Shown here in pieces: positions 37,331-52,123 of a stretch of DNA of 64,000 nt. Location: NCBI GenBank assembly GCA_023159155.1, contig JAJNNX010000064.1, positions 255,501 through 319,500 of the forward strand, given 5' to 3'. The notes beneath the pieces were generated by a model, which saw only the letters and a list, made by a program, of their open reading frames with translations, had not been told where the DNA came from and made no database searches. Numbering within the stretch: position 1 is the stretch's first letter; the number at the start of each line of letters is the position of its first letter. This stretch comes from Ustulina deusta (taxonomy: Eukaryota; Ascomycota; Sordariomycetes; Xylariales; Xylariaceae). The translations under genes and the position numbers were made by a program.

Positions 37331-40300
37331 TTTTAAAAAGTTTATATTAAAAGTTTTTTTATTTTTTATATATTTAAAATAAACTATTAATAGTAAGCTA
37401 TAGCTATTATAGCTTATATAATGCTTAAATAAATTAACGTTAAAAAATATTAAGCTTATATAAGTTCGAAAAACTATAGTTTATTTAATAAATATGTTTT
37501 TTTTAGGTTAAACATGTTTAGCAGTGCTTGTTTATACTACTAATATTTTTTTTAGTTATATTTTATATGTTTTATAAAAAATAAAAAAGATTTAAGTTTG
37601 CTAAAGCTTATAAGTTATTATATAAAAGTTTATAAATAAGTGCTAATTTAAATAGTTAAAAACAAGTTAAATAAAAGCAATAAGTTTTTTAATATTACTA
37701 AGCGTATGTTTATATAAGCTATTATAGGCAAGCTTAAGCGTTTCTATTATTAAATTAATTATAAACTTATTATATGTAATAATAATAAAGAGGGATTTTG
37801 CTTGCGTAAGCGTTTACAAAAGTAATATACCTAGGTTAAAAGTGTTCAAAGTTTTATATAATTTTATAAGTATTTATAAAGCTTTACAATAGTTTCTAAT
37901 AGTTTATATACGGTTTATAAAGTTATATGGACTAATATATAAATAAAATACTTTATATAAAATAGATTTAATATAATTAAATTAATACAATATGTTTTAA
38001 TTAATAATATTTAAGTTAATATATAATATAAATTTATTTTAATATAATAAACTTTATTTAAATATATTATTATATTTATATAAAATCTAATTTTTTTAAA
38101 AATTAAAATTAAAATTATATATTATATAATATATAAATTTTAATTAAATAAATTATTAAAATAAATTATATAAATATAATAAAATTAATTAATATAATAA
38201 AATTAATTAATATAAATAATTTATTTAATAATTTATAATATAATTAATTTATATTATTTAAATTTAAAAATTATATTAATATATTTTATATATAATTTTT
38301 TTAATAAATTATATAATTAATTAATTTTATTATAATTTTAAAATTAAAAAAATTAAAAAAAAAATTATTTTAATATTTTTTTTAATATTTTTATATATAA
38401 TTTATAAATAAAATTATTTAAATTATTTTATATTAATTTTTTTTATTTAATAATTATAATAAAATAAATTATATAATTAAATTTAAAAATAAGTTTTTTA
38501 ATTTTATATTTATATAATTTAATAATTTATATTTTTAAAATTTTAATTAAATAAAAAATTTAAATATATTTTTATTAATTTTTTATTTTTTATTTATAAA
38601 ATTAAAAAAAAAATATTAAAATAATACTTATAAATTTTTAATTATAAATATTTTTAAAAAAAATAATTATTAAATTAATTAATATTTTAAAAATCTAAAT
38701 TATAAGTTTATATAATTTATAATAATAAAATTATATAAATAAATTAAATATAAAAAATATTATTAAAAAATATAAAATAAACTTATATATAAAATAAACT
38801 TATAAAATATATTAGCTATAAAATTATAAAAGTAATTTTTAGATTTTTTATTTAATTATAAATTTAAATATATATTTTATTTTAATATAATTATTAATTT
38901 TAAAAAATTAATAAAAAATAAAATAAATAGTTTTATTAAAACTATATAATATATAATATAAATTTATTTTATATATAAATTTATTTTATATATAATTTAT
39001 TAATAAAAATATTTAAATTATTTTATATTAATTTTTTAATTTAATAGTTATAATAAAATATATTATATTATTAAATTTAAAATTAAATTATAAATCTAAA
39101 TTTCTTTTTTAATTTTATAATTATTTTATTTATAATATTATAATAAAATATATTAAAATAATATTTATAATTTTTTAAAACTTAAATAGCTATAAAATTA
39201 TAAAAAATTAAATTATTAGTTTATATAATTTATATTAATAAAATAAAATAAAAATTTATTTTATTAAAAATTATATATATATAAAATAAGCTTATAAAAT
39301 AAGTTTATATTATAAATTATTTATTTATAATATTATAATAAATTATATTTAAATAATTTTTATAATTTTTAAATTTATTTTATATATAAATTTATTTTAT
39401 ATATAAATTTATTTTATATTTTTTTAATAATATTTTTTTAATAATATTTTTTTAATAATATTTTTTTATTTAATTTATTTATATAATTTTATAAATAAAA
39501 TAAATATAAAATTAATAAAAATATATTTAAAATTTAATAAAAACTTATAAAAAATTTAAACTAATAATTTTAAATAATAATTTATATTTTAAATTAAAAT
39601 AAGACTATATTAAATAGTTTATATTTTTATAAATAACATTTTATATATAAATATATTAAAGTTTTTAATATTTTATTATATATTTTTTTTTAATTTAATT
39701 TTTTTTAATATTTATTAATTTTTTTATTAAAATAATGCTTTATTATGCTTTATTTTATTATAAACATTATATTATATTATTTTTTTTTAAAAATAATAAA
39801 CTAATATTTTATATTTTATAAATTATAATTATTAAACTATATATAAATTTTTATATTTTTAAAATTAATTAAATATTAAAATTATATTATATATAATAAT
39901 TAAAAATATTAAAAAAATTTATAAATATTATAAATATTTTTAAAAAATATTAAATAAAATATATTTATTAATTAATTTAAATATATATATTTTATTTAAT
40001 AATTTATTTAATTTTATTTTTTATTATATTTTTTAATAATTTTTATTTTTTAAAATATTTATAAAATAATATAATAAATTTAATAAATAAATATAATAGT
40101 TTTTATAATTTATAAAATTATTAATTAGTATTAAAAACTATAAATTTATTAAATATTTTTAAAAAACTTATTTTAATATTTTATTAATATATAAAAATAT
40201 TTATTATATAAAGCTTAATATTAGTTTTAAAAATAAAACTTATATAATTTATATTAAATATTAAATTTATAAAAATATATAAAAAGTTTAAACTAATAAT

Positions 40301-40629
40301 TTTAAATAATAGTTTATATTTAGTTTTATATAAATATTTTTTTTTTAAATAATATAATATATAATTAATTATATTTTTTTATATATATTATTTGTTTATT
40401 TTATATATAATATATTATATAATTTATTTAATAATTTATATATTAAAAATAAAATATTTTTTAATTATAAATTAATATTTAAAACTATAATTATTATTAT
40501 TTAAAATAAAGCTTTATATTAAATAAGCTATATATAATATATTATATATAAAAACAAATAAATAATATATATAAATAAAATATAATCTATTATATATTAT
40601 ATTATATATATATATATATAAAATCTTAC

Positions 40630-40857
40630 TATAATAATTAGTATAATTTTAGCAAAACTTATAAAAATTCTAGACTTATATAATAATAAAATAAAAAATT
40701 TATATATAAACTAACCTATAATTTTATAGCTATATATATAAAATCTATATTTATTTATTTTATAAACTTTAACTTTTTTTTTTTTTTTTTAAGTTAAAAT
40801 CTTTATTTATAATATTAATAAACTAGCTATAAAAGCTTTATTTAATTAATTATAATA
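40630..40857 (+). repeat. 5' LTR of gypsy element
   Basis: A direct repeat of 46448-46674, sharing blocks such as TTAGCAAAACTTATAAAAAT, TATAATTTTATAGCTATATA and AAACTAGCTATAAAAGC. Differences are mostly C/T and G/A. Confidence 0.85.
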
Positions 40858-43157
40858 CTATTTTAAGTTTACTAATTATTTATTAATAAATATTTAATAA
40901 ATATATATTTTTTATTTTATTATAGTTAATAAAACATAAATAAAACTTTTTTTTAATTATATATTTAATATAAAAGATTATATATTTTATAATATAAACC
41001 TAACTTTAATATAATTTTAATAAAACTTTTAATTTTTATATTATTTAAAAACTAATAATTTATAAAAAATCTAACTTTAAATATTTTTATTTTTAAGTAT
41101 AGCTAACTTTTTATTATTAAATAATTTTAAAATCTTTTTTTTTATAAACGTTTTAAATAAATTAATATTTCAAAAAAAATCCAAAAAAAACAAAAAATTA
41201 AAACCTAAAAAATTAAAATTTAAACTAAAACTAAAACAACCTAAAATAAATAATATATTTATAAATATATTAGAAAATATTATAACTATATAAACTTATA
41301 ATTTTGTATTAGTTCTAATAAAATTTTTTTAATAAATAAAAAAAATAAAACATTAATTTTTAAATATGTTTATTTTAGTACTTTTAAAAAACAACTATAA
41401 TTTAATAATAAAAAATATATTTAAAAGTATTAATTTTAAATTTTTTAATTTTATTATTTTATTTATTTTTTATTTTATTAGTTTATTTTTTAGTGCTTTA
41501 AACTTTACTTATACTAAAAAAGCTAAAATATAAAAAACTAATTTTAGTAAGTTTATAAAAAATAAAGCTTTATTTAATAATTAATTTTAGTATATTATAA
41601 GCTAATTAAAAAAAAATGTTAAAAAATTAATAAAAATATATTTTTATTTAATTAAAAAATTATTTAATAATATTATTAAAATAATTTAAGTTTTATTAAT
41701 AATTTATTATAATTTTAATTAAATAATTATTATTTATAAAATATTTTAAATTTATATATATAAAACTAATAAAAATATTAATAAATTTATTTTTATATTT
41801 AATAACTTAGCTTAAAAATATTAATTTATTAAATTATAATAAAAATATAAATTATAGGATTATTTTTATATAAATTTAAATATTTTTTATAAATTATTTA
41901 TTAATAAAATTATTAAATTAATATATAATATTAAGCAAACTTATAAAAATTATTAATAAACTAAATTTATTAGTTTAATTAAATAAAAATCTAACTTAAA
42001 TAATTAAATTTTTAATAAATTTGTTTACTAATTTTTAATTAATTTTAAAAGTTTTAAAATAATTAAAATAAGTACTAACTATAAAAAAAAAAAAGCTTAT
42101 TAAAATAATAAAATTTGTTTTATTTATAATAAAAAAAAATATTTATTAGTTAACTGCTTTGATTAAAAGCTTAAAATTTTAAGTATTTAATTAGTAAAAA
42201 AAGTTTATAATAAAAATAGTTTTAATAGTTTATTTAATTTAAAAAATAAATAAAACTAATAAAAAATTTTTTATTAGTTTTTTTATTTATTTTAATTAAA
42301 ATATATAAATAAAACAAATTAATTATTTTTAAAATATTTATTTAATTATAAATTAATAGTATTAAAATAAAAACTTTAGTTTTATATAATATTAAAATTT
42401 ATATTTTTTTAATAATTAGCTATAAGTTTATATAATAAATTAAGTAATAATTAAAAATAAAAATAGTTTATTTAATTAAACTTTAAAAGTTTTATAATTA
42501 TTAAAATAAAATAGTTAGCAAAATTTATAAATATTTAATATATATTATAAAAATTAATAATTAATAATTTAAAAATTAAATATTTTAAGTTATTAATTTT
42601 AGTTATAATATTATTATTAATATTAAATAATTAATAAAATAAAATATTTTAATAAAAACTTAAAAATAATAATTAATTTAGCTAAATAATTTATTTTTTT
42701 TAGTTTAATTTTTATTAATAATTATAATTAAACTTTTTAGCTATAAATAATAAAATATAAACTTAAAAATATAAAAAAATACTAATTAATATAATTAAAT
42801 ATTAAAAAAATATTATTAAATATTAAAATAATTTTTTAAAAATAAAATAATTATTTTAAAAATAACTAAAACTAAAAAAATATAAAAAAAACTTAAGACT
42901 TTTAAACCTAAAACAAAAAAAGTTTATATAATAATTTCTAAAAAAAAAAAAATTTAAGCTATTATTAAAAAAATTATATAAGATTTTTAAAATTATTTTT
43001 ACTAAAATAAATAAAAATAATTAACTAAAAAGATTTTAAAAAAACTTATTATAATTAAGTTTATAAAAATTAAAAATAATTATATTAAATTATTTAAAAA
43101 AACTTTAAAAATAATTAATATTTTATAAAAAAAATAGATTTAAATTAATTAAGTAAT

Positions 43158-43426
43158 TGTTGGATTAATCGTACGCAATTAGCTAGGGCACTTACGGACC
43201 CCTTCGTACGAAGGGGTCTGGCCAAGGGGTCTAGGCCAAGGGGTCCGGCTAGGGACCACCTACAGACCCCTCCGTACGGAGGGGTATATAGGGGGCTCCC
43301 ACCTCCCCATTTCCTTCCTTTCTCTCCTTCCTTTTGAGTGTGGCATATAGTGAATAGACTGTATTCCACCAACCTTGCAGGCATGTACTGCTGCCTTGGA
43401 AATATGCAGTACACTCCATTCAAACA
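43158..43426 (+). mobile_element. Solo LTR, not RIP-mutated (copy 1)
   Basis: A 269-bp GC-normal insertion starting TGTTGGATTAATCG and ending CATTCAAACA, with the perfect target duplication GTAAT on both sides (43153-43157 and 43427-43431). It contains two 18-bp palindromes, a TATATA box (43285-43290) and a C/T-rich stretch after it, as in an LTR promoter read on the plus strand. It is inserted in the RIP-degraded gypsy element, so it arrived after that element was mutated. It could also be a small non-autonomous element; no internal LTR-element sequence is present. Confidence 0.85.
43199..43284. repeat. Paired 18-bp palindromes in solo LTR copy 1
   Basis: CCCCTTCGTACGAAGGGG (43199-43216) and CCCCTCCGTACGGAGGGG (43267-43284) are perfect palindromes about 50 bp apart, with two AAGGGGTC steps between them. 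The second lies directly before the TATATA box. Confidence 0.9.
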
Positions 43427-44650
43427 GTAATACTATAAAAGATTTTTAATAATAAACTAATTTTTTTTAAAAATTCTTTTTTTTAAATATATAAAGTTAA
43501 TATAAAGTTTTTTATTTTTTTAGCTATTATATTTAAAAAGATTTTTTCTAAAAAAAAAATCTGAAACTTTACTATTATTATAACTAAAATTTAATATAAT
43601 ATTAAAACTTAATAATAAAAAATATATTTTTAAGTTTTATTAGTATTAAATATTTATATAATTTATTTTATTTAAAAAAAAGTTTATAAATAAACTATTA
43701 GTTATAAACTTTATTAAATAAAATATAAATTTAAATATTATTTTTGTTTTATTTATATTTAAATTTAGGTTAATTAAATATAAGTTTATAATTAATTATT
43801 AATAAAAAAATATATATTTAAAAAATTAAATTATATTAATTTTAAATATTAATAATATTATATTTAATTATTATAATATTATTTATTTTATAAAACTAAA
43901 TATTATTAAAACTTTTTATTAATTATTATTAATTATAAAATTATATTTTTTTATTTTTTTTTAAACTTCTAAAAAAATATTTTAATAAAAAGTTTTATTA
44001 TTTAGTTTAAAAATAAAACCTGTTTAGTAGTAAGCTTTTATTAATATATAAATTTAAAAACTTTTAAATAAATTTATAAATATTTATATAAATAATATTT
44101 TAATCTATTTTAAAACTAAAAAATAATACTAAACTTATTATAAAAAAATAATCTATTGTTTATATTAAGCTAAATATTAAAAAAATATTAAAAAGTTTTA
44201 TTTTAATATATTTATTATTAATTATTTAGAAATAATTATAAAAGCTAAAATAAAAATAAAAATTAATTTTATAAAAATTTAAGCAATCTTAAATTAAGAT
44301 TTTAATAATTTTAAAAATATTAAATTAATCTAGTTATTTTTTAAGCTTTATAATTATATTTATATATTTATTTACTATATTAATAAAATTGCTACTTTTT
44401 TAAACTATTTATAATAGAACTAAAACAAAAATAAACTTTTAAATATATAAAACTATTAATATATAAAATATTTATTTTAGTTTTTTTTAAATTTAGCTAA
44501 CTAATATAAATAAAAATAAATATTTTATATAATATAATAAAAAAAGTTATTTAGTAATAATAAAAAAATATAACTTAAAAACTTATAAAATATTTTTTTA
44601 AAATAATAATACTAATTAAATAAGCTTATTTAATTTAAAACTATAAATTT

Positions 44651-44866
44651 TTAGTAATAATATAAACTTTAGAATATTATTACTTAAAGCTTTTTAAAAC
44701 TAAATTTTTTATAATAACTAATTATTAAATTTTATTATATTTTTTAAATAAATAGATTTTATTAATATAATAAATATATTAAATTAACTTTTTATTAAAT
44801 TTTAATATTATTTTTTAATACTAACTAAAATAAAATAAAATAATAGTTAATGTTTTATTAAAAAAA
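44651..44866 (+). pseudogene. Gypsy RNase H relic
   Basis: In one plus-strand frame the segment FFIITNY corresponds to the RNase H motif around TDH (Asp to Asn, His to Tyr), followed by LLYFLNK. At 44816-44866 the frame ends IVNVLLKK, which corresponds to the conserved tail VADALSRR preceded by a degraded YRPG, with Ala-to-Val, Asp-to-Asn, Ser-to-Leu and Arg-to-Lys. Every change is a RIP-type transition. It is not functional. Confidence 0.82.
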
Positions 44867-46447
44867 ATAGTTAAATTTTTTATAATTAAAGCTAAAAAAA
44901 CTAAAAAAATAATAATAATATTAGTTCTATTTAATAAAATACTAGGTTTTATATTAACTATAGATTTTTTATTTAATATTTTTTAAAAAACTAATTTAAT
45001 AAACTTAATTAAATAAAAAAACTAGCTATAAAATCTAAAAAATAAAAACAAAAAGCTATATATATTTAAGGTTACTTAAAATAAAACTATTTTTTTTATA
45101 TAATTTTAATTTAAAAAGTTTATATATTTTTAATTATTATATACTAAAATTAATATAAAATAATCAAAATATTAAAATAAAAATATTATTAGTTTTATTT
45201 AAAATATAATTATAAATAATATATATATAATTATTATAACTATAAAAAAAATAAAATATTATAAAATAAAACTTTTAGTTTTTTTTATTTATTATTTATA
45301 TTAACTATAATATAATAATATATAGTAATAAATAATAAAAATATGCTACCTAACTAATAAAGTTATAATTATATATAAATATTTATAAACAAGTTTAACT
45401 ATTTAATTATAATTTTACTTAACAAAAAAACAAATATTATAAAATTACTAGCTATATAATACTATAAAAATTTATATAAATTTTTTAATATACTAAACAT
45501 ATAAATATTAAATAATATAAAATTATTTATTTTTAAGTTTATAGTAATAATTAATAGTTTTATAAGTACTAAATACTATTTTAGTAATACTTACTATTTT
45601 TAAACCTAAAAAACAATAAAATTAACTAATTAAAAATTAGACTAATAATTTTATTTTTATATTAATAAATACTAAAATAATTAAAATATTTATTTTTTTA
45701 CTTTAGATTTTATATATAATTTTTTATAATATTTATTAATTAATATATTATTACTAAAAATAATAATAAAAATTAAAATATAAAACTTTTTAATTATAAA
45801 TATTAGCAAAACTATTATAAATTTTAATACTAAGCAATAAATATTTAAACTAGTCCGCTAAACTTAAAACATTTAAAAAATAATATATAATATAAGTACT
45901 AACTACTAAATTAAACTTCTAATTAATTAAACTTTTTAAAATTTTAAAAAAACAAAAATTTAGGTATATTTTTAATTTACCTAATTTTTATAAAATAAAA
46001 AACTTATTTTATACTAACTAATTATAAAAAATAAATAATAACCTTTTATTTTAATAAATCTAATTATTATTTTTAGCTAAAAATATTAATAATAAAGCAA
46101 AATTTAAAATTAAACAAATTAAACAATTAAAAATATATAAAAAAAAACAAAAAATTATAATACTAGGTTGCTTAAAAAAACTATAATTTTAATAATATTT
46201 AATATATAGCTTAAAATTATAAAAATATATTAATTAAGCTTAACTAATTTTATAAAATTTATAAAAAAACTTTTAGACTTTTTATAAAATTATAAAAATA
46301 AATATATATAGTAGCAGCTAATAAATTTATAAATAATTATAAAAACAATAATAAAACAATATAATATAAAAAAATTATATAAACTTAATATTATTAATAA
46401 CTTTAAATTAAAACTATATTTAAACTTTTAGTTTTAAAAAAAAGTAG

Positions 46448-46674
46448 TATAATAATTAGTATAATCTTAGCAAAACTTATAAAAATTTTAAACCTATATA
46501 GCAATAAAATAAAAAATCTATATATAAACTAACTTATAATTTTATAGCTATATATATAAAGTTTATATCTATTTACTTTATAAATTTTGATTTTTTTTTT
46601 TTTTTTTAATTTAGAGTTTTTGTTTATAGTATTAATAAACTAGCTATAAAAGCTTTATTTAACTAATTATAACA
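46448..46674 (+). repeat. 3' LTR of gypsy element
   Basis: The 227-bp partner of 40630-40857. It ends CTAATTATAACA, which pairs with a start of the form TGTTATAATTAG. A polypurine-like tract precedes it. Confidence 0.85.
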
Positions 46675-49600
46675 CTTATATTATTATATAAACTAATATA
46701 ATAAAAAAAAAATCTTTTTTGTTTAATTAAAATTTAGTTAATATTTATATAAAAACTAAACATAAATTTATACTTTATATAAATTATATAATAAAATTAT
46801 AACTAATACTAGTTATTTTAATACTTTATATATATTAAATATTAATATTTTTATTATAATTATTTTTAATATTAATTTTAATAATAAAATATTTAATTTA
46901 AATTATATTTATTTAAAAAAAATTATAATAATTTTAATAATATAAATAAAAATAATAAACTTTTTATTATATTATATAAAAAAAAAAATTATTAATAATT
47001 ATTTATAACTAAATATATTTATTAAAAATAATTTTTATTAAATATTATAATAATTAATTATTAATATAATATAATAAAATAAATAAAAAATATATTAGTT
47101 ATATTTATTAGCTTTATAAACTTTACTTATATTAAAATATTTTTTTTATATTTAATTTAATATATTAGTTATATATAAATTTAAACTAATATATTAATTA
47201 TATATAAATTTATTTAATCTAGCTTATTTATAAAAACTATACTAATTAATTAGCTATATAACTAAACTTATAATTTAATTTAAACTTTTTAATATATTTT
47301 TAATTAATTTATTTATAAAAACTATAATTAATATAGCTAGCTATATTAATAAATCTTTATATAGCTAGGCTATTTTTATAAACTTTTAACTTAGTTTATT
47401 TATAAAAATTATTATTAATATAACTAATTATATTAATAAATATTTATATAACTAAGCTATTCATATAAATTTTTGATTTAGTTTAATTATAAAAAATATA
47501 ATTACTTTATATAATTATTTATTATATAAATATAAAAGCTATATAATTAAAATTAACTTAAATAATTAGATTTTTAATTTAGATTTTTTATAAAAACTTT
47601 ATATATAAATTTATTTATAAACTTTTAATTTAGCTTTTTTATATAAATATAAAAGCTATATTAATAATTAAAACTATTAAAAAATTAATAAAAATAATAA
47701 AATTTTATTATTATTTTAGTATTTTAATATAATTAAATAAAAAAGATATATTTTAGTTATATTTATTAGTTTTATATATTTTATATTTTATAGCTAATAT
47801 TTTAGCTATATTAAAATATTTTTTTATATTTAATATAATTTATTTTATTTTAATATTTTAATTTTTTTTAGTTTTATTTAATATAATATAATAATATATA
47901 ATTATAAATATATATAATAAATAATAAATTTTTATTTTATAGTTATATATAAAAATATTATATATAATATTAATAAAAATTAATAATAATAATATAATTA
48001 TAATATATTAATATTAAATTTATTAAATTTATATTTATTATTTAAATATTTTAATATAATTATTTTATTATAAATAAGTTTAATATTATATAATATAAAT
48101 ATTTTTTAATTTTTATTTTATTTTAAATATATAATTATAATTTAATATTTTTTTAGTTTAAAATTTATTATAATTATAGTTTTATATTTTTATTAATTTA
48201 TTAATATATTTTATTTCATATTTTTATTATTTATATAATAGTATTACAAATTATATTTATTATTTATATAACTTAACTAAAAAAATTAATTTATATTAAT
48301 TTATATAATAGTTTTATTTTTTATTTATTTTATATATTATAAATTTAAATTTAAATATTTTTATTAATATAATTATTTTTATTTTTATTTTTTAGTTTAA
48401 ATTATTATTAAATTATTTATTATTATATTTAATAAATATTAAAAACTTTAACTTTAAAAATATATAAAAATATTTATATATTAAATTTAAAAATAATATA
48501 TAATAAATAAAATAATTATTATAGTTATTTTAAAAACTAATAATATATAATTTTATATAAACTTGTTTAATTTATTAATTAAATTAAATAAAATAAAAAA
48601 TATATAATAATTAAACTTTTATTTTATTTATTTATTAAAAAAAGATTTAATAATAAATTTAATATTTTTTATATTAAACTAAAAATATAAAAATATATAT
48701 ATTAAAATTATATAATTATATTTATATTATTAATATAAATAAAAATTATTAAAATTAATTAAATAATTATATTAATAAACTTAATAAATTTATTTTATTT
48801 ATATTTAATTTAAAAAATAAATGTTTTAATTTTTTTTTATTAATTATTAAAGCTTTAAAATTTTATATTTATTTAAATTAAGTTTAAAACTTATAAATTA
48901 ATTAAAAATTATATTTTAAAAATATTTTAATTTAATTTAAAGTTTAAAATTAAATATAAGTTTAATACTAGTAATAAATTATATATTTATAAATTAAGTT
49001 TTAATTTTTATAATATTATTTTTATTATTATATTTTATATTTTATTATTTAATATAAAATAAATATTATAAATATTTAAAAATAATAAAAAAATTTAAAA
49101 AATTTATTATTATTTTAAATAAATTTATAAATTTTTTATTTTTTATTATTAAATATAAAAAAATAATTATAAAATTATATTAATATTTATTTTAAAAATT
49201 ATTATTTTTATTATTTATTATTTTTAACACTAAATTTAATATTTTTAGATTTTTTTATATAAATAATAATTTATATATATTTTTTATTTAAATAATTATT
49301 TGTTTAATTAATTATTTTTATAAATAAAACTTGTTTAATTATTATTTTATATTAATTATTTTATTTTAAAAATTTTTAATATTTTTAAAGTTTTATTTTC
49401 TAATAATATAAAAAATAAATAACTTAAAATTATATTTTAAATATATTAAACATATAAATTTAATAATAAATCTAAATTTTTTTTTTTAATATAAATAGCA
49501 ATAAAAATAAAAAATTAAACATAAATAATAATACTTAAATATTTTATTTTATATTAAATAAAAACTTAATATTAAAATAATTATTAAAAATAATAAATAA

Positions 49601-49969
49601 ATTATAGTTTAATTATTAATTTAATAATATTATTAATTTTATTATTAATTTGTTTATATATTTTTATATTATAATATTTTAATTATTTTATTAAATAAAA
49701 AAAATATAAATATAAATATAATTATTAATATTTAAATTTTTATTTTTATTAAAAATTATTAAAATAAATATAAGCTATAACTTAGTTTTTAATACTTATT
49801 AAAAAAAACTTAAAAAATATACTTAAATATTAAATTTTTTTTTATAAAAATATAAATTCTTTTAAATTAATTTTTATAAAATAAACAATTTTAATTAAAA
49901 TTTTAATTAAAATAATAATTAAATTAATAATTATTATTAAAACGATTAATAAGCTTTACTTGAAATAAT

Positions 49970-50150
49970 ATATATATATATATAATATATTATATTATAT
50001 TTAGCGCTTCATTTAAAAAAAAATATAAAAAGTTTATTTAGTTTTTAGCTATATAAATTTATATAAGCTTAATTATTTAACTTAATTATTAAAATAACTA
50101 AAATAGCTATACTAAATATAATATATAATTAATTTAGTAATATTGTTTTA
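49970..50150. repeat. AT-rich segment duplicated at 51720-52170 (empty-site copy)
   Basis: It shares with the later segment the blocks ATATTATATTATATTTAG, AAAAAGTTTATTTAG and AAAATAGCTAT followed directly by ACTAAATATAATATATAATT (join at 50110/50111). In the later copy the same join is interrupted by 236 bp, so this copy shows the state before insertion. Confidence 0.65.
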
Positions 50151-51330
50151 ATACTAATTATTTTTTTATTATATTAGTAAATTAATTATATAAATAAAAA
50201 ATTAAATATAAAAATTTATATAATTAAAACAAATATTTTATATAAAAAAAAAAATTTATATTTAATAAAAATTTTATTTTATTTAATATTAAAATAATAA
50301 ATTTTTTATAGAGCTAGTTTTATAGCTAGCTTTTTTTATTTAATTAAAATTTAAAAAAAATAACTAAATAAATAAATAAAATAAAAATTCTATTAAATAA
50401 AAGCTTAAAAATAAATAAATAGCTAAAATAAATTGTTTAATAGTTATAATTTATTATTAAAAAACTAAACAAATTTATTAATATATAATATTTTTTAAAA
50501 AAGTTTATATAATTTATTTTATTTAATTATTTTAATTAATTCTTTTTAAAATTATTAATTAACTTAACTAAAATATTTAATTATATATTTAAATATAATA
50601 ATTATAAAATATATTATAAATAGTTTTTTATTATTTATTTAATATATTTATTTGAAATTAAAGTTTATATTAGTTTAATATATAAAACTAATATATTTTT
50701 ACTAAAACTTTATTAAAATATTGTTTTTTTAACTAAATTTTTATATAAAGATTTAGCTAAAAGTTTAATTATTTATATAATAAATTAATAAAAAAAATTT
50801 TAAAATTAATCTAAGTTATATAAAATTAACAAAATAGCTATATAAAAAATATTTAAGTAATTTTTATATATTAATTATATAAAAAGTTAAAAAAAAAATA
50901 TTTAAAAATTTTTTATATATAAATTAGTTATATAAAAAATAAAAATTATAAAAAAGCTTATAATTAATTTTTATAATTTAATTTATTAAATAAAACAATA
51001 GTTATAATTATATTATATATAAAAAAATTTTATATAAAACTAATTAATTTTTTTTTTTAGTTTTATTAAATAAAATATAATTAAAAATATAAAGTTTTAT
51101 ATATAAATTATATAAAAAAAATATAAAAATAGTTTTATAATTAATTTTAATTTTTTGTTTTATTAAATAAAATAATATAATTAGTTTAATATAATAACTT
51201 ATATAAAAAATTAATTAAAATATATTTTATTTAATTTTTATATAATATATTATTTATATTTTTTTTATTAAACAAATAGTTTTAAAATTATTATATAATA
51301 ATTAATATAACTTTATTTTTTCAATTTTAT

Positions 51331-51602
51331 AGTTATAGTATAATAGCTAGTAGCTAGTAATATAGCTATAACTTATAAGCTATATAAACCGCAATTTTTA
51401 ATTTCTAAGTTATATAATTTATATTTAGCTAGTACTTAGCAATTACTTAATAGCTGCTTATATTTTTTATTAATCTATTTATAAAGAACTTATAATATAC
51501 CTTTATAAAATTAGCTTTTTTTTTTATATATATTTAGATTTTAATATAAAGTTTGCTTTTAAAATCAAGCTTTGCTTTTTATAATTGCTTAATATATAAT
51601 AT
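51331..51602. mobile_element. Small dispersed element, copy A (MITE-like)
   Basis: About 272 bp starting AGTTATAGTATAATAGCTAG and ending near CTTAATATATAATAT. It aligns to 51892-52123 with one extra internal stretch of about 40 bp (around 51430-51465). No coding capacity. Terminal inverted repeats are not clear, so the class is open. Confidence 0.6.
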
Positions 51603-51891
51603 TTATTAATTTATAAATTTATTAATTAATTTATTAATTAGTATTAATAAATTTTATTTTAAATAATATATATATATATGTAATATATATAAAATAGATT
51701 TATAAAAATAAATATTATATAATATATTATATTATATTTAGTATTTTATTTAAAAAAATATATAAAAAATATAAAAAATAATAAATATATTTTTTATATA
51801 AAATATAAAAAGTTTATTTAGCCCCTAGCTATATAAGCCTATATAAGCCTAAATATTTAATTTAGCTATTAAAATAGCTAAAATAGCTATA

Positions 51892-52123
51892 AGTTATAAT
51901 ATAGTAGCTAATAGCTAGTAGTATAGCTATAATTTATAAACTATATAAACTATAATTTTTAATTTTTAAATTATATAATTTATATTTTTTATTAATTTAT
52001 TTATAAAAAATTTATAATATATTTTCATAAAATTAGTTTTTTTTTTTTTTTTTTTTAAATTTTAATATAAAGTTTACTTTTAAAATAAAGCTTTGCTTTT
52101 TATAATTACTTAATATATAATAT
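51892..52123. mobile_element. Small dispersed element, copy B, with empty site elsewhere
   Basis: About 232 bp, homologous to 51331-51602. It interrupts a sequence that is continuous at 50110/50111; the interruption spans 51891-52126 and leaves a possible TAT or AT duplication at its ends. More RIP-type changes are visible here than in copy A. Confidence 0.6.

Larger units (their letters stand above)
40630..46674 (+). mobile_element. RIP-degraded Ty3/gypsy LTR retrotransposon
   Basis: A dead element of about 6.0 kb with LTRs of 228 and 227 bp (40630-40857 and 46448-46674) beginning TATAATAATTAG and ending with a form of CTAATTATAACA. The flanks CTTAC (40625-40629) and CTTAT (46675-46679) are a 5-bp target duplication that differs by one C-to-T change. 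A purine tract (AAAAAAAAGTAG) directly before the right LTR gives plus orientation. The RNase H domain can still be read at about 44651-44866, which places the element in the gypsy group. A younger solo LTR (43158-43426) sits inside it. Confidence 0.82.

Noticed and set aside
43145..43423. A 92-codon minus-strand frame, repeated in extended form at 52687-53052
   Set aside because: Both frames lie inside the solo LTRs and run through their palindromes and C/T-rich stretch in the wrong direction. They are shadows of the repeat, not genes.
44355..44400. A string resembling the gypsy RT motif around NAPATF
   Set aside because: It is only about 150 codons before the RNase H tail, too close for the RT active site, and several differences cannot be produced by RIP.
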